Part shown: piece after piece, positions 1 to 12,439 of the stretch
Numbering within the stretch: the first letter of the stretch is position 1
How the letters are laid out: every line of letters starts with the position of its first letter
Assembly: GCA_022813625.1 (NCBI GenBank)
Contig: JAKLMB010000038.1
Location: 186,001-250,000 of the forward strand
Direction of reading: 5' to 3'
DNA length: 64,000 bases
From: Aaosphaeria pasadenensis
Taxonomy: Eukaryota > Ascomycota > Dothideomycetes > Pleosporales
Notes under the pieces: model-generated
The model's database searches: none
What the model was told of the DNA's origin: nothing
Seen by the model: only the letters and a program-made list of their open reading frames with translations
Made by a program: the position numbers and the translations under genes

Positions 1-336
1 GAATGAACCTTAACCCCCCGTACCAACCTGTCCGTAGGAGAATGTCATTCAGACTTAATGACGACGGTTTGAACTGTTCTACGAGGTATCTTTTAGTGTG
101 CGATGCAAGGGCCCTATCCTCCTAATATGCAGGTAGCCTGCCTGTATTACTTGATAAAGGCTATCACAACAAACATAAAGGCGGGCAAAACCAGATAACA
201 GCATCAAATTTTCAAGACAACAATACTACAACGTATACACATAACGTACGTAGGATATATGCAGTATTTATGTCGTTGCTGCGTACAGAGAGTTAAAAAA
301 AGGTACTTTTCCTGCTAAAATAGGCCAAAATAGGCC
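1..336. other. Left-edge non-coding stretch
   Basis: No open frame here looks like a gene. The only structure I see is a doubled decamer, aaaataggcc, at about 317-336, just beyond the Pol III terminator of the tRNA gene. Confidence 0.5.
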
Positions 337-344
337 AAAAAAAA
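337..344 (-). terminator. RNA polymerase III terminator of the tRNA-Thr gene
   Basis: Eight A residues on the plus strand read as T8 on the minus strand, seven bases past the 3' end of the tRNA. A run of four or more T is the standard Pol III stop signal, so this fits the end of the tRNA transcript. Confidence 0.8.
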
Positions 345-351
345 TGAATTT

Positions 352-457
352 TGCCGACAACAGGAATTGAACCTGTGATCTTCGCATTTGCCTGAAAATT
401 GCTTTTTAACAGCAGTTTAGCTACAAGTGCGACGCGTTACCACTGCGCCATGCCGGC
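352..457 (-). tRNA. tRNA-Thr (anticodon UGU) with a 34-nt intron
   Basis: Read on the minus strand, the gene folds as a full cloverleaf. The 7-bp acceptor stem GCCGGCA/TGTCGGC has one G-U pair and is followed by discriminator A. The D arm has the AGTGGTAA loop. The anticodon stem TCGCA/TGCGA is perfect, and the T arm is ACAGG-TTCAATT-CCTGT. The anticodon is TGT (plus-strand 423-425), which decodes ACA threonine. An intron of about 34 nt (plus-strand 388-421) sits one base 3' of the anticodon, the canonical position for nuclear tRNA introns. Mature length is 72 nt before CCA addition. No other tRNA was found in the window. The assignment rests on the fold and the anticodon position; shifting the intron boundary by one base would not change the anticodon. 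Confidence 0.88.
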
Positions 458-863
458 TTTGATTGATGGTGTTTTCGAACCTAGAAGAACTTATATAGCC
501 CTTGTGATTGAGAAAATACATGTTGTTGCCCGTCATTTTGGCTCGAAGTGCATGTTCAACTAGGTCTGGGCTTTTAGCTCCTAGACTAAGCGATTAGCGG
601 CAGAGGGGGTACTTACCAATAATAACAGGGATCATTAACCCGTTCTACTAAACTTTTAGCGAACTTACAAAAAAAGTTGTGAGGTTGAGCAAGGGAATAC
701 GTATTCATCTCAATAATGGTTGGATGGTCAGCTAGTGGTGACCGCAATAGGACTAGCGTCTCCTTCTCCAAATCGGTATTAGCGCTACCACTGCTTTGAT
801 CGTCGACACCATGCTTCCTCCAGACACCTCTTGTCCAACATTGCGCTCGAGCGCGTTGTGAAG
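458..863. other. Intergenic: promoter and leader of the FAM32A-like gene
   Basis: About 400 nt separate the tRNA gene from the FAM32A-like start. A 113-codon minus-strand frame at 613-954 overlaps the real gene and resembles nothing I know. No clear TATA element or repeat is visible. Confidence 0.4.
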
Positions 864-1289
864 ATGCCACCCTCCGACTACACATCAGCAGGAGGCGGAC
901 TGAAGCTGAAAGGCGGCGCTGGCATCGACAAGAAAAAGAAGAAAAAGAAGCCAAAGCCGGCAGAGGGTTCCACCTCCCAGGACCTTACAACCACCGCGGA
1001 AACGAAGAAATCGTCGTCCGGAGAAGCTTCCAAAGATGCGCCCGCTGAGTCTAGACGAACGCAGTCACGATCCATCACACCAGAACGAGCTGAGAAGGAA
1101 ATTCGCGGTGCTGGCGGGAGGCGGAAGACGGAAGCTGAGAAACGATATGACGAGATGCGACGGAAGAGACTTGACGAGAGGTTGAAGCGAGAAGGGGTTA
1201 AAACACATAAAGAGAGGGTCGAAGAGTTGAACAAATATCTTAGTGGCCTGAGTGAGCACCACGACATGCCCAAGATTGGACCCGGCTAA
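864..1289 (+). CDS. FAM32A-like nuclear protein (DUF1754), 141 aa
   Basis: Single-exon gene for a small, very basic protein. The N-terminus carries the family LKLKGG motif (residues 13-18), followed by a lysine run (about 23-31) that can act as a nuclear localisation signal. A Ser/Thr/Ala-rich linker comes next. The C-terminal block (about 105-141, KTHKERVEELN then LSEHHDMPK) is the conserved signature of FAM32A/DUF1754. Human FAM32A is a component of late spliceosomal complexes near the 5' exon; a splicing role here is inferred from family membership. The frame is also open to an upstream ATG at 831, but I chose 864 (MPPSDYTS) because family members begin with a similar short sequence before LKLKGG. 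No intron is needed to make the domain complete. Confidence 0.87.
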   Translation: MPPSDYTSAGGGLKLKGGAGIDKKKKKKKPKPAEGSTSQDLTTTAETKKSSSGEASKDAPAESRRTQSRSITPERAEKEIRGAGGRRKTEAEKRYDEMRRKRLDERLKREGVKTHKERVEELNKYLSGLSEHHDMPKIGPG

Positions 1290-2436
1290 GACACGACCTT
1301 GGGGGACCGTTGGAGTGCTCCCGTCGCATCATTCCGGGTGTATTGGAGTGTCATGATGGGCTTTGTTACTGGAATATACCCCTTTTTCCGCCGTTCATAC
1401 ACTCTTATTCACTTCGTTTGAGGACCAACTTACAATCTCAAGTCTCTTTCCGGTTGACGAGGACTTGCGCGTATACTGAGGACCACAAGGAACATCCGCC
1501 CATCATGTCATATTCACAGCCAACTTTCGCACTTTTAAAGCTCGATAACCCCCGACTTCCTGATAGCTTTGCGTCGGATTGTCTGCATCTCTAGCATACG
1601 CCAGCGACCATGGCTCCTGATATCTCTTTTATTTGCCGCAGCAGTGCTAGACCTAGGCACAGTGTTGTAGGGAAACCTTGGGTTTAAAGATTGCAATCAC
1701 AGCTGAACTAAAGATTAGCTATCAGGAAACTGTACAATAAGATCAAAGACATAAAGCTTAGGTAATCATATTTCATTCCACAGTTCACTCGAATCCTCTG
1801 AATAGAGGTTTTGGGTTGTTAAATGTAGTACACAGTCTATTCATCATAGAGCTTAACTCATGCAATGTAACCGTACACTTAGCCAGTTCAACGTGCTCTG
1901 CATGATACCATGCGGCCACCCACTTTCAGATTCTATACGGCCAATTGATGACCATATCTCTTCTCCCAAATTGTAATCTAGAATTATATTATTAGGACAG
2001 AGGCACAGAGGCTGACATGAATGACGCTAAACTCAATCGTTGTGACTAATTCAGTTAGCGTACTACTGCACCTCGGATGGCTTTGAAACCAACGAGACCA
2101 GGCTCCTTTCACGATACTCTTACCAACACAATCTATCATTGAAATCTTATTGAGCTTGAAGTTTCTTGTACACTACGAGCATACCGCGTCGCGATTCCTA
2201 CATCCTTCAGTTTAGAAGTTCTCCAGAGCAGCAAAGAGCTTATATGGCTCGTCGGCTACAGGTCGCTAGGATACCGTAACACCAAGTTAATGACCGTTTC
2301 CGTACCATAACTTGGCATTCCGTTTCACTGCGAATGTGGCACGGTCATTTGAGACTGTCTCTTTGCTGCAGGGCAACTAAATCGCACTGTAGAAGAATAG
2401 TCTGTCGCGAATGCTTAGCTACCTATATTACACACA
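1290..2436. other. Intergenic, 1.15 kb
   Basis: This is the 3' flank of the FAM32A-like gene and the promoter of the Zn2Cys6 regulator. Short open frames (for example 1310-1594) have no recognisable content. I see no repeats or RNA genes. Confidence 0.4.
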
Positions 2437-4737
2437 ATGACGCCTGACTCAGAGGGCTCTCATGATCAAGCTGCGCGAAAACCTCCAGAGCAGCAGCTAA
2501 ATCGAGCATGTGAAGCCTGTAGATTGTCTAAAGTCCGGTGTCTCCCAAATCGAGTTCCAGGAAACCAAACTTGCCAAAGATGCGCCAAAGCTGGGAAAAC
2601 ATGTATTTTTGCTCCTCCAGTCAAGAGGCGGCAACGAAAACGAACCGACGTGAGAGTTGCAGAGCTTGAAAGAGAAATCAAGGCGATGCGCTCATTACTC
2701 AAGCCAAATCAAACTTCCCCTGCCGAAGCTTCTGAACCCGAATCTATGGACGAAGATCAGGATGAGCCAGAGCAACCACCGCCAAATTATGATTCTCTTA
2801 GCCTTGCTAAGAAAACCGAAACACCACCGGAACATTCATCTCGCAGTCGTGCGTATGACTGGCCTCCCGATCGCTCTCGAGAGGAATATGGTCCGGTGGA
2901 CCCTCTTGGGCCAACGGACGACATCATTGATCGTGGTATCATATCCCAGGCATTGGCTGATGAGCTCTTGAACATCTATCGCAATGACTTGACTCAGCAG
3001 TGCCCAGGCGTACTGATATCTCGAGATTGGACGGCCCTCCAGCTCCGATCAAAAAAACCAGCACTATTTCATGCGGTAATGGCAGCGGCATCACACTCGA
3101 AAGGAGCTGAACTCTCGAACAAACTACACGATGAGGTCATCCTCCTATTTGCTAGATCACTATTCATCAGAGGTGAAAAGTCTGTGCAGCATATACAGGC
3201 TCTTCTAGTGACTGTGACATTCTTCACTCCTCCGAGCACGCCAGCCAAACTGCAAATCTATCAGTACAGCAGCATGGCTGCTTGTATGGCTTTAGAGCTA
3301 GGACTGGCATCCAAGCCCAGAACTCACGAACAACTACCTAAGCGAGCAATCAAGGCCTTACAAAGGATATCATCGGCAGAAGAGCTTCTAGAAAACTGCA
3401 GAACCATATTGTTTCTTTACGTTATGACAGCTGGGTAAGTGCATTTCTTAGATCTAATGTGATATCACTATTGACGCCAATAGATTCGCTATGCGCTTAC
3501 GAAGACCGAATACTTTGCTGTTTAACAGCTGGATGGAGGAATGCTTGGGCTTATTACAAAAGTCCACGCTCCTTGAGGATAAACGCGTCGTCGCTTGGTT
3601 AAAACTGCAGAGGATTGCAGATGAGGCCTACACCGCTTTTGGCTTCGATGATGCGAGCACTAGCTTTAGCCTTTCAGAGCTTCGACTACAGGTGATACTA
3701 CGAATATTTGAGAGGCGTATGCAAGAGTGGAAGAAGTCGATTCCGCCTGAAGTTATGACATGTAAGTTTTCAACTCTTATGCAAGGTCTCCTCACCTAAT
3801 GCATATTCCAGTATCATTGATGATTGAGCACTATGGGAACATGATATCAATGTATGAATTCGCCATGGATGGGGGGCAATACGATGCTCCCGATTTCCGA
3901 AATCGACACTTGACTTTGCCGGCTCTTGATGACGATTGCGTACAACCAGAAACACTACTCTCACGGTCCGCTCTCCAAGTGAATGCCACCGTCAAATGCA
4001 TCAGTGTTGCACACTCGCTTCTAGATTGTTTCGCTGAATACTCATTGGAGAGAATGCGCAAGTCGCCAAATGTTCTGTTTGTACGAGCAATATACGCACT
4101 GTTGGCTCTTTTGAAAGCCGACTATGCCGTTACCACCGATGCGGATGGTATGGGAGAAGTACTTGATAGTGAAAGTCTAAAGGTGGATTTCTACATGTCC
4201 ATGGTCCTCCAAAGGACAGCCGATGCGATAGGTCCACAAAGGTGTCGAGTGCCATCTCACTGGCTATTTATCTTGAACCACAAGCTTGTCACGTGGTACG
4301 AAGAATATCAGCAATGGCGAAAAGACGGCAAGCACTTGAAACGGAATCCCGAGAAGAGTCAAGGGGACGAAGTCGCTCAGAGAGAGCCAGTACTCCACCC
4401 GACTTCAACCACATACTCGGTGCCCGCACAGCCATCATCAACAGAGCCCTCTACATCATCCACTCAAACGCCCAATTCGCTCCCCAATTTCAGCATGACG
4501 GACTCGTATGCGTCTTGGCCGACGCCAGCGATTGATCTCCCCGAGACAGATGCTGTGTCGAGCATACCTGGACAACCCTCCTTCGCCACGGACATAGGGG
4601 ACTTTACGTCTGCTTTCCAGAATGGAGATCTCTATCTGTGGAACGACGTCAATGAAACGTTTGGAGGATGGATACCCCAAGCGAATGGAAACTATAACGA
4701 CATGCAATTCGGTGCGATGGGCGGACAAGGATTCTAA
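2437..4737 (+). CDS. Zn(II)2Cys6 transcription factor, 733 aa
   Basis: Exons 2437-3434, 3484-3761 and 3812-4737 join in frame. The introns are 49 and 50 nt with GTAAGT donors. The N-terminus has a fungal binuclear zinc cluster with Cys at 25, 28, 35, 46, 49 and 56 (C-x2-C-x6-C-x10-C-x2-C-x6-C). A basic linker and short coiled coil (about 62-90) follow, typical for DNA contact and dimerisation. Residues from about 155 to 580 match the style of the fungal-specific transcription factor middle homology region (ALADELLNIY, then alanine/leucine-rich helices). The last 120 residues are Ser/Thr/Pro/Gln-rich and resemble an activation region. It should be a nuclear sequence-specific regulator. Its targets cannot be read from the context, because no metabolic cluster adjoins it. 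Gene-poor DNA of 1.1 and 2.5 kb lies on either side. Confidence 0.9.
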
Positions 4738-7229
4738 ATACCTCTGTGTATATAATACTTTATTGTTCATAATTCCAGATCTCCACCATGTTTTACTGTA
4801 TTTCTGTAGACCAAACTCTAAAATGTGAATCCGCTGGCCATGAGAAGCAGTCCTGTACATTTGCAGCTTGTCACGGCTCTCTCGCGCGAATTAGCAATTA
4901 TATTTTTAGTTATCATCGATGACACGTTTGTTCATTTTTGCATGTTCCAATTATTATTCTTTTCAGATGAACCTGTACAGGACCTATGTCAACTACTCAC
5001 AAGGTTTTTCCCATCATCGTACTAGATGTGAATTTCTATACACCTTTGATGTGCATGCTATCGCTCATATTCTTGTCTCCCATTCGATGGGGCTTCTTAT
5101 ATCCATAGTCCCTCCAGTGACAGCCATGTAGAGATTAGGATATACTGAGAAGGGGTCCAGATTTCGTTCGTCGAGAATTCTCGAGTAAGCCCGGCCCTTT
5201 CAGGATTCGCTCATGGAAATCCAGCTGCACGCTGGTCACAAGGTTTAGTTGCCCGGTTCGCTGGCAGTGCACGCAATGCAGAGATCGCAATGTAGGTGTT
5301 TGTTCTTCGTGAGTCCATTGGCAGCTCTATACTATCCGTCCCGAGAGTTTTGGGTTAGACGGCCAGGGCGATGTGTCTTCGAAAGTGGCGGAGGCTGTGT
5401 CCTAACTTACCAAACTTCCAGTTCCAAAAGACAATGAACTAGGTCTACTAAGCGGTCCTGGCACTAGGATGTCTCTGTTCGGACGCTGATGGTTCTCAGC
5501 CTATCATTCCTCTCATGAGATGGGGAATCGGATGCACGGGAGATTGATGGTTGCCGTGTCCGAGAAACTCGACCTTCAACCCTATCATTTCGTCATGCGT
5601 GAGAGGGCCTGGTACGCGGAAACGCCAAAATTAGATAGGACAACTCGGTGTGCATTATGGACTATACGTTTGCTGGATCCTATCCAGTCATATCTAGAAC
5701 TACTTGTATTCGTTCACTTCGCCCTGTTGATCCAGCATGATGTGGTTACTTGTTTAGTTCGATGACCCAGCCGAAGGAAGAGCACACTTTTCCTTTGTAG
5801 TGCCTGCGGCCGTATCTAAGAGATATTCGTATGTGGAATCTATGCATTACGGATGTCACCAGCTAACATAATTAGGATGGAAGAAGAAGAACCTATGTCG
5901 AGGTATATACCTGCGCACAACCAGCGCTGTCTTTATTTTTCAGATAATAGTAGGATTTCACAAGACATGCCAATGGTATTGGCGCATTCAGGAAGTTCGA
6001 TCAGTCCGCAGTTGTTAAGTTTAACTCAGCGTGCATACCCCCAGGTCAAATTCTCGTCGTACAGACAGTTATCTGCATATTAAGATTATTCGGTTTCGAT
6101 AAGATGCAAGTCTTATCTAAGAAATAGCATCCCTCAGTCTGTTAGCCTGATTGTGTAGACATTTGCTATCAGGCTAGAGTTACGTATTAGCAAGGCCTGC
6201 CTAAATCTTAATGAAAGTCTAGCCTGGATCTCGATAATCCTTCGAAGGGGCCAAGAAAGGAGTTAGCATTTGCATCAACATTAATTCGCCTAAAGAGGCA
6301 ATATGTCCAAATCGGGCAGCTCTGATTCCTTTTGTCGGCACGACCGTGATCTCCAGTAGAATTTTGGGTGAAGGGATGCGGGTTAAATTACGTGGCACAG
6401 TGGATGCATGAACAGCAGCATCCCCATCCTTCTCGCGCATCTTTGCCGATTATTCTAGTACCAAGACAGTTTGCGATGCTTTCACGTGCTCCAGGGGGTG
6501 ATGTTTGTGACGTGATAGAGTTCGTGGAGAAACGGCTGAAACATTCTTGGAAACAACTGTACTCCTCGACGCTCGGATCACACATCAACCGCAAGCACAA
6601 AAGAAAAGTGAACTTTGTACAATCGTCACATTTATTATATTCTACAACGAAATTTTAAGATAAACCGCGATAATGACGAGAAGGATGCCTTACGATCCTG
6701 CTTAATGCGTCGGCGCTGGGCGAGATCCCGACCCGAGCCCCCCTTTTCATTTTGAAGCCAGTGGATAGCGGGTGTAAGGCCTCACACTTCGCCTTGTGCT
6801 CAGCCTCGTACTTGTTCTAGGGATTGGTCTTGTTTCACAATACGGCTTCTTTGGGAAATGCTACGAGGATGGTGATTAGCGCCGTCTCGCGCGATGCTTG
6901 TTCTGGCATTTACGAATGGTAGCGGTGGATCGCTAGAAACTACACCTCCTAGTCACGAAATCGCGTGCCAGAACTCTTTCAGATCCTTCGTCCCAAGGGC
7001 TAATAATTAGGATGGTACCCCCGCAGGCTGTGTGTCCAGTAATGGAAGTCCTCGTGCTCTCGAGATCGGGATGAAGGGACGTGAGCAGGTCGCCTTCCTT
7101 CTGCTTTGAAAAACTGGAGAGACATTCATTCATCTCACGCGAGCTGGAGGCTGCGCCCAGGATTGCATATCCGATCCCACACCGGGACCTACTTGACTTA
7201 ATAATATCGACCGTTCCTGCAGGCATGGA
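4738..7229. other. Intergenic, 2.5 kb
   Basis: Only short open frames are present (longest about 105 codons, 6933-7250 on the minus strand). None has a recognisable domain or joins convincingly through splice sites. I see no transposon termini, tandem repeat or RNA gene. The region may hold regulatory DNA for the flanking genes or decayed sequence. Confidence 0.35.
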
Positions 7230-9693
7230 ATGATTGAAGAAACTCCACAACCATCTTTGAACCGTCCCTTGGACTCTGGTCCCAGCGCCATGGAGTTCGG
7301 GGCGGCTTATCTCAGGGCTGGAAGGAATTCAGACGATGATAGAATCTCTATGTTATCAGCACATAGAGAATCACAATACCAAGCATATCGACCGGAAGAG
7401 CCACCAGTTCCATCTTCTTCCCCTCCTCGACGGTCATGGGTGGTATCTCCAGTTGCTCTCCAACAGTCCTTACCACCTGAGCCTCAACCGGGACAGAATT
7501 CTTGCGAGACGACATCAACTTTGTTCGGCTCAAGGGCTGTCGTGGACTTCAACTATCAGGAACCTGTAGCTTGGGCGAACTCGACTCAATTCGGGCCTAC
7601 GAGACCAGAAAGCCCCAAGCCAGAGCCTCAGACAACTACGATGCCCGTCCCCGATGCAGAGCAAGCTCGTATCAGTCGGCGATATTTTCGTCACCCACGG
7701 CATATACCAGAACCTTGGAAAGCTGGGTCGTGGGATAGGTTCCCATGGTGTGGATTCCTTGCGTTGCTTCTGGTGATTGCATGTACGTTTAGGAAATGCA
7801 TCTCCCGAATGCTACTGACCCGATATAGTGACAGGTGCTTCCGCCGGTCTCCTCCTAGCCAGTGACGGAAGTTCCCCTGATAGCTGGAAAGTAGGGAACG
7901 ACAATGCTCAGCCGCAGGTATACATATCAGTATTCGAAATGTCAATGAACATCTTGATACTGTTCGCTTTGTGGAACGGCATGGTGGTCAGATTCTGGCG
8001 CGAGATGCTACATGGCACTACAGTACGTCTTTCATACCGCTATATCTAACCCATACTGAACATCTCAAGTTGTCCGCGATGCACGATATCTACGAATCAG
8101 CTTCTCTTTGGCCAGCCACCAAGAGGATTGTTCGACTACAATTCAACCTTGTGGCTGTTGGTGAGCTATTTCGTGAACCCTATGACCGAGAGCATTTCCT
8201 AACTATTTCAACCAGCCTGTCTCTTAGCATTTGCTTCTATCCTAAGAGGTCCATTATTCCAACGATCCCTCACCCTTTTGGAAGGTCAAAATTCCAACGT
8301 AACCGACTCAATTGATATCAAAATCGCCCCCTTTCCCATACCAGAGTACTTCCAGAGCCTGCAGCGCTCCAGTTCTCCGATGCACGCAGGCATCACGTCG
8401 GCATTTTCACAGATGCTCCAAAGCGTGAACTCTGGGGATCCAATCCCATTCGCCCAACCTCCAGCGTGTGGAGAAAAGTGCAACGGCACGGTCAAGGTAA
8501 GATACGATGTACAGAGTACATGAGATCAATGACTGACCTCATGCTAGGGCTTCACCTTCGCCGCGTCCTGTACCTCCACATCAAAGACACTTGATTTGAG
8601 CGCCATTCCTACAGAGTGCAAAGCATGTTCGACAGAGCAATGTTTCGTAAATTGTGCTGTCCTTCGACGCACGGAACTGAATCATCCAGTGTTCTCAATC
8701 AGCCACAAGACAAACATCACCGGAGCGAGCACAGAGGAACAATCTCTCGAGATAACGAGCCTATACAAACAGGAGGGTACATGTTCAGGGGAAGTCCAGA
8801 TACAAACATGCTCCCTGACGCAAGTGACCGGCGAATACCGAGTTACCATCGCGAACGGCAGTATTTCCCACTCTGATCCGTCTTCCTTTACATCTAGTCC
8901 CGAGATGAGACTCAACAGAACACTGATGGACACCTTTTGGCCACTAGCATTCGAGTCGCTATTTCCCTCGATCGCCGTGAACGTAACACCGACAGAAGAT
9001 TTCTCCCGACTCCAATACCAAAAATGCGCCACGAGCACCCAACTCGGCGGCAGCTCTTCCGTCCGCTTCTGCACCAACGGCACCGAGCCCCAGCAATCCC
9101 TCTCCCTCAACGACCCAACCGTCCTCTTCTCCACTCCGCCCCAGGACGACATCTCAACACAATCAGACCCTCTCTGCAGCCTCGCCTGGCGCGACCCCAT
9201 GCCAACCATGCTCTCTAAAATGCGCTCCCTCGCCTTCCGCATAACACTCGACATGGCAACCGCAGACGGCGCCGTCTTCGCGCCCACATCCGCATCCGCC
9301 GACCTCGACCTCCTTCGCAAAGACTGGAACCAAACCGTCGCCGTGACATCGACCCGCACGCAAGCAGTCTACAAGACGTCCCCCGCGCTCGTGGCCATGG
9401 GAATCGTGCTATCCTTCCTCGGCGTCGCGGCCGTGATGCCGCTGTACTACGGCTTTTGGGAGCTCGGGAGACAGGTCAGTCTGAATCCGCTGGAGATTGC
9501 GAGGGCGTTTGGCGCGCCGTTGATGGATGGGTTGGATGGGAACGTTACGGCTGGGATGATTACGGTCGAGAGGGGTGGGATGGCGGTGAGGTACGGGGTG
9601 TTGGAGAGGTTTCAGGAGGCGAAGAAGTTGAGGATTGAGGAGACGGCGAGGGCGAATGTGAGGACACCGTGGCAGGGGGAGGTGTTTGGTTGA
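7230..9693 (+). CDS. DUF3176 family membrane protein, 754 aa
   Basis: Five exons join in frame: 7230-7782, 7829-8022, 8070-8160, 8216-8496 and 8548-9693. The N-terminal 165 residues are polar and Pro/Ser-rich, likely cytosolic. Hydrophobic segments follow at about 172-195, 215-238 and 275-292, including the family-typical RGPLFQRS motif just after the third. A long Cys-containing extracytoplasmic region with several N-x-S/T sites comes next (for example NVTDS, NCT-like and NRT sequences). A last membrane span (PALVAMGIVLSFLGVAAVMP) lies near residue 640. This arrangement is that of DUF3176, a Pezizomycotina-specific multi-pass family of unknown function. The start is uncertain: an in-frame ATG at 7290 could also serve. 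I infer a plasma-membrane or endomembrane location and no activity. Confidence 0.83.
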
Positions 9694-10543
9694 TGGTGTA
9701 GGTAGATATCGGATATCAAGAACTTCAAGTATTGGAGATAGATATGTCAATGTTAACGCATTTCTCAATCACGATTTTAATTGTAACCGCTCACCTCAAA
9801 TCAAACCTCTTAATGACGCATTATACACAATCACATGTCGAACAACCACATCATCCAATCGACACGCCCATACCTCACGATACCCACCATGCAAAAATTA
9901 CGCCCCATGCACCCGTCCATCCTCCTTCATCTCCCCCTTCACATCCCCACCGCACACCATACCAATCCCTCCCCAACAATATTGCATAATAGCATTCAAC
10001 CCACATCCTCTCTCAGGTACCCAATCCAGCCAACTAATATTCCCATTTCCCGTTACGAACGTTAAGTGGATCCACCACTCCAGGCATCAATACGATCAAT
10101 GTGGCTATAATTAGCCAGGCGTTCGGTTAGCGGGTTTCCACCCCCATGCTATATACATCTCAACGTACATCCATACTCCACGATTGAACATTCATGATTT
10201 AACTACCTACAGAGTACACATCGACGAGTACATACATCTCAACCGCTGCTGCGTACATTTAGTTCGGTGTTCGTTTGAATTACTTCCTGCCCGTGCCTGT
10301 TCGCAACGACGACATCAATTGATCAACGCTACATAGCTACTGTGAAGAAAGACAGACTCGAAGCGCAGGCCGAGAGATCGTGTGAGAAAGAGATATTTTA
10401 TTTGGCATTTCATCACACTCGTACGCATACACACGTACACTTCCTCTTCTCGCGGGGGGTGAAAAACAAAGGTCGTCCAATTCGAACACAGACATTGGGT
10501 ATCCTAAAACAACGACAAGAAGCCAAACAGAAGAACAACAAAC
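9694..10543. other. Intergenic, 0.85 kb, with C-rich/CA-rich leader
   Basis: Holds the 3' flank of the DUF3176 gene and the leader of the F-box gene. The stretch around 9850-10030 is unusually rich in CCA/CAC on the plus strand. No domain-bearing frame is visible. Confidence 0.4.
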
Positions 10544-12072
10544 ATGAAGACAGAAACGGGCCTATCCCCCCTCGAGTCTCTCCCCCCAGAGCTCCACGAC
10601 GAAGTAAACCACCCTCCCCCTCCCCTTCCCTCATTTCCCCCATCACCCCATCACTAACACCCCTCCCCCTTCAGATCCTCTCCCACCTCGCCACCCCCCT
10701 CCAGACACCAAAGCAAATCTCCACCGAGCACCGTTGGAACGACTCCCGCGCCGACACCTACGCCCTAGTCCGACGCATCACAGCCGGCAGCGACTCACCG
10801 AGCTACGCATCCACACTGTACGCCATGCGCCTCGTATGCCGCACATTGCTGCGCGCCGCCACGCGCGCCCTGTGCCGCCGCTTCGCTATCGTGCTGCCTA
10901 TCTTCGAAGACGGCGTCGTCGACTTCATATCCTCCCTATCGTCCCCCTCCCCTTCCTCCTCGTACTTCGTGGACGCGGTGAGGGGCGTATGCATCCCGCT
11001 CTCCTCGCGGGAGATGTACTTTCCCCGACGGACGCTGTCGACGGAGGGTGACGCGAACGGCGGGTTAGACAGGATTCGGGATTTCATGGTTGCGTTTCAG
11101 GGGTTGCTGGCGCGGAAAGGCGTAGGGGAGCGGGTGGAGTGTTTGAATGTGACGCTGCCGTATGTGTGGGAAAGTGATTCCTTGGGCGGGGAGCACCGTG
11201 GGTACGATAACGTTCCCGTGTTCGATGTGAATATGTTGGATGGGTTGAGGGTTTATTTTGCGGATTTGTTGGGGATGCCGGGCGGGGTGTGGGCGAACTT
11301 GACGGATTTGAGGTTGGTGATGCCGGCGGCGGTGGATTTTAGTGTGTTGGGGGATGTGTTGGGGGATGAGATGTTGGGGAGGTTGAGGCATTTGTATTTG
11401 AGGTATATGGATGCGACGGGGCCCGGGGGGAGTAAGGCGTATTTGTTTTGCTTTGATGAGAGGACGGATGGGGATGAGAGGGTCGGGATGTCGAATCTGC
11501 AGAGGGAGTATCCGAATAGGACGTACGGGCCTGATCTGTGTAAGATTGTCAATAGGTGTCCGAACTTGGAGTCGTTGGGGTTGGCAGGGACGCAGCATGT
11601 TGATTGTACGTTGCTTGACTTCAAGCCGAGGAGGGGTGGGGGGCTAAGGATGTTGTATCTGGATCGGGTGAAGATAACGTTTGAGAAGTTGATCGAGCTT
11701 TTCTCGACGGACGAGGGCGGAGGGGCCAGCGAGCTCAGGTCGCTGTGGATGCATGACGTCGAGTTGCAGACTGGCACTTGGGGGGATGTTTTCCAGCATC
11801 TGATCAAGAACTGTCCGGAGCTTTCGTACTTCTGCCCGGATTCTCTCGTGTATGATCGAAATGGCGAGTCGAGCGATCTGAAGGAGTACCATTATCGTGC
11901 TTGGGAGGATATACAGCCAGTGTTCACGGCGGATTATAGGGACGTCGAGCTTGTACAAGAGCTGATCAACAAGGTGGTCAAGCAGGCCGGGGGTTTGGAT
12001 AATTATCCAGACGACCACTTTGAGAGTATGTGGGCGGATGATTTCGACCTGAACGATGATGAAGAAGAATAG
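10544..12072 (+). CDS. F-box domain protein, 485 aa
   Basis: Exon 1 (10544-10603) and exon 2 (10675-12072) are separated by a 71-nt, very pyrimidine-rich intron. Splicing reconstitutes a short N-terminal F-box (about residues 9-45: LESLPPELHDEILSHLATP and then VCRTLLRAATRALCRR). This motif binds Skp1 in SCF ubiquitin ligases. The frame is open farther upstream, but the ATG at 10544 places the F-box at the extreme N-terminus as in related fungal proteins, and read-through of the intron would destroy the motif. The body (about 100-440) has irregular leucine-rich stretches (LGLAGTQHVDCTLLDF, LRSLWMHDVEL) compatible with a degenerate LRR-like substrate-binding surface. It ends with an acidic tail (DDFDLNDDEEE). 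The substrate is unknown. Codon use becomes markedly G-rich at third positions after about 11100. Confidence 0.78.
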
Positions 12073-12439
12073 CTTGCGTCTATGAGCGACGTTACGGGCT
12101 CCAATATCACATCTTGAGAAATGTCTCACAAACCTTGTACCAAGAGAGAGAGAGTGCATGAAAAGGGGTAGAATCGATGTATTTGGACAGTTCCGATTTC
12201 TGTCCTACAGCAGTCATATGCTTGCTCTAAAGAAACTCCTCGCTGGAGCGTTACGCTGCCAGAATTACGCCAATTACGTCTCTCTTTTATCCAAACTCGT
12301 GTCAATGGACGCATAACGCCGTCATATGCCTTTTTGTCTGTCATGCAAAAGAAAATAAAGTAACCAAAATTCAGTTCACGCCATGCTCTTTACATCAAAA
12401 CATTGAGATTGAGGTTCACAACCAAGGGTAGCAGCTCGA
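12073..12439. other. Convergent intergenic, 0.37 kb
   Basis: Shared 3' region of the F-box gene (+) and pfa3 (-). An AATAAA at 12354-12359 on the plus strand is a possible polyadenylation element for the F-box transcript. Confidence 0.4.

Noticed and set aside
8682..9359. 225-codon minus-strand frame
   Set aside because: It is antisense to exon 5 of the DUF3176 gene, whose plus-strand reading is supported by splice sites and family motifs.
11065..12159. Several minus-strand frames of 170-184 codons
   Set aside because: They are shadows of the F-box gene, caused by its G-rich third-position codon bias.
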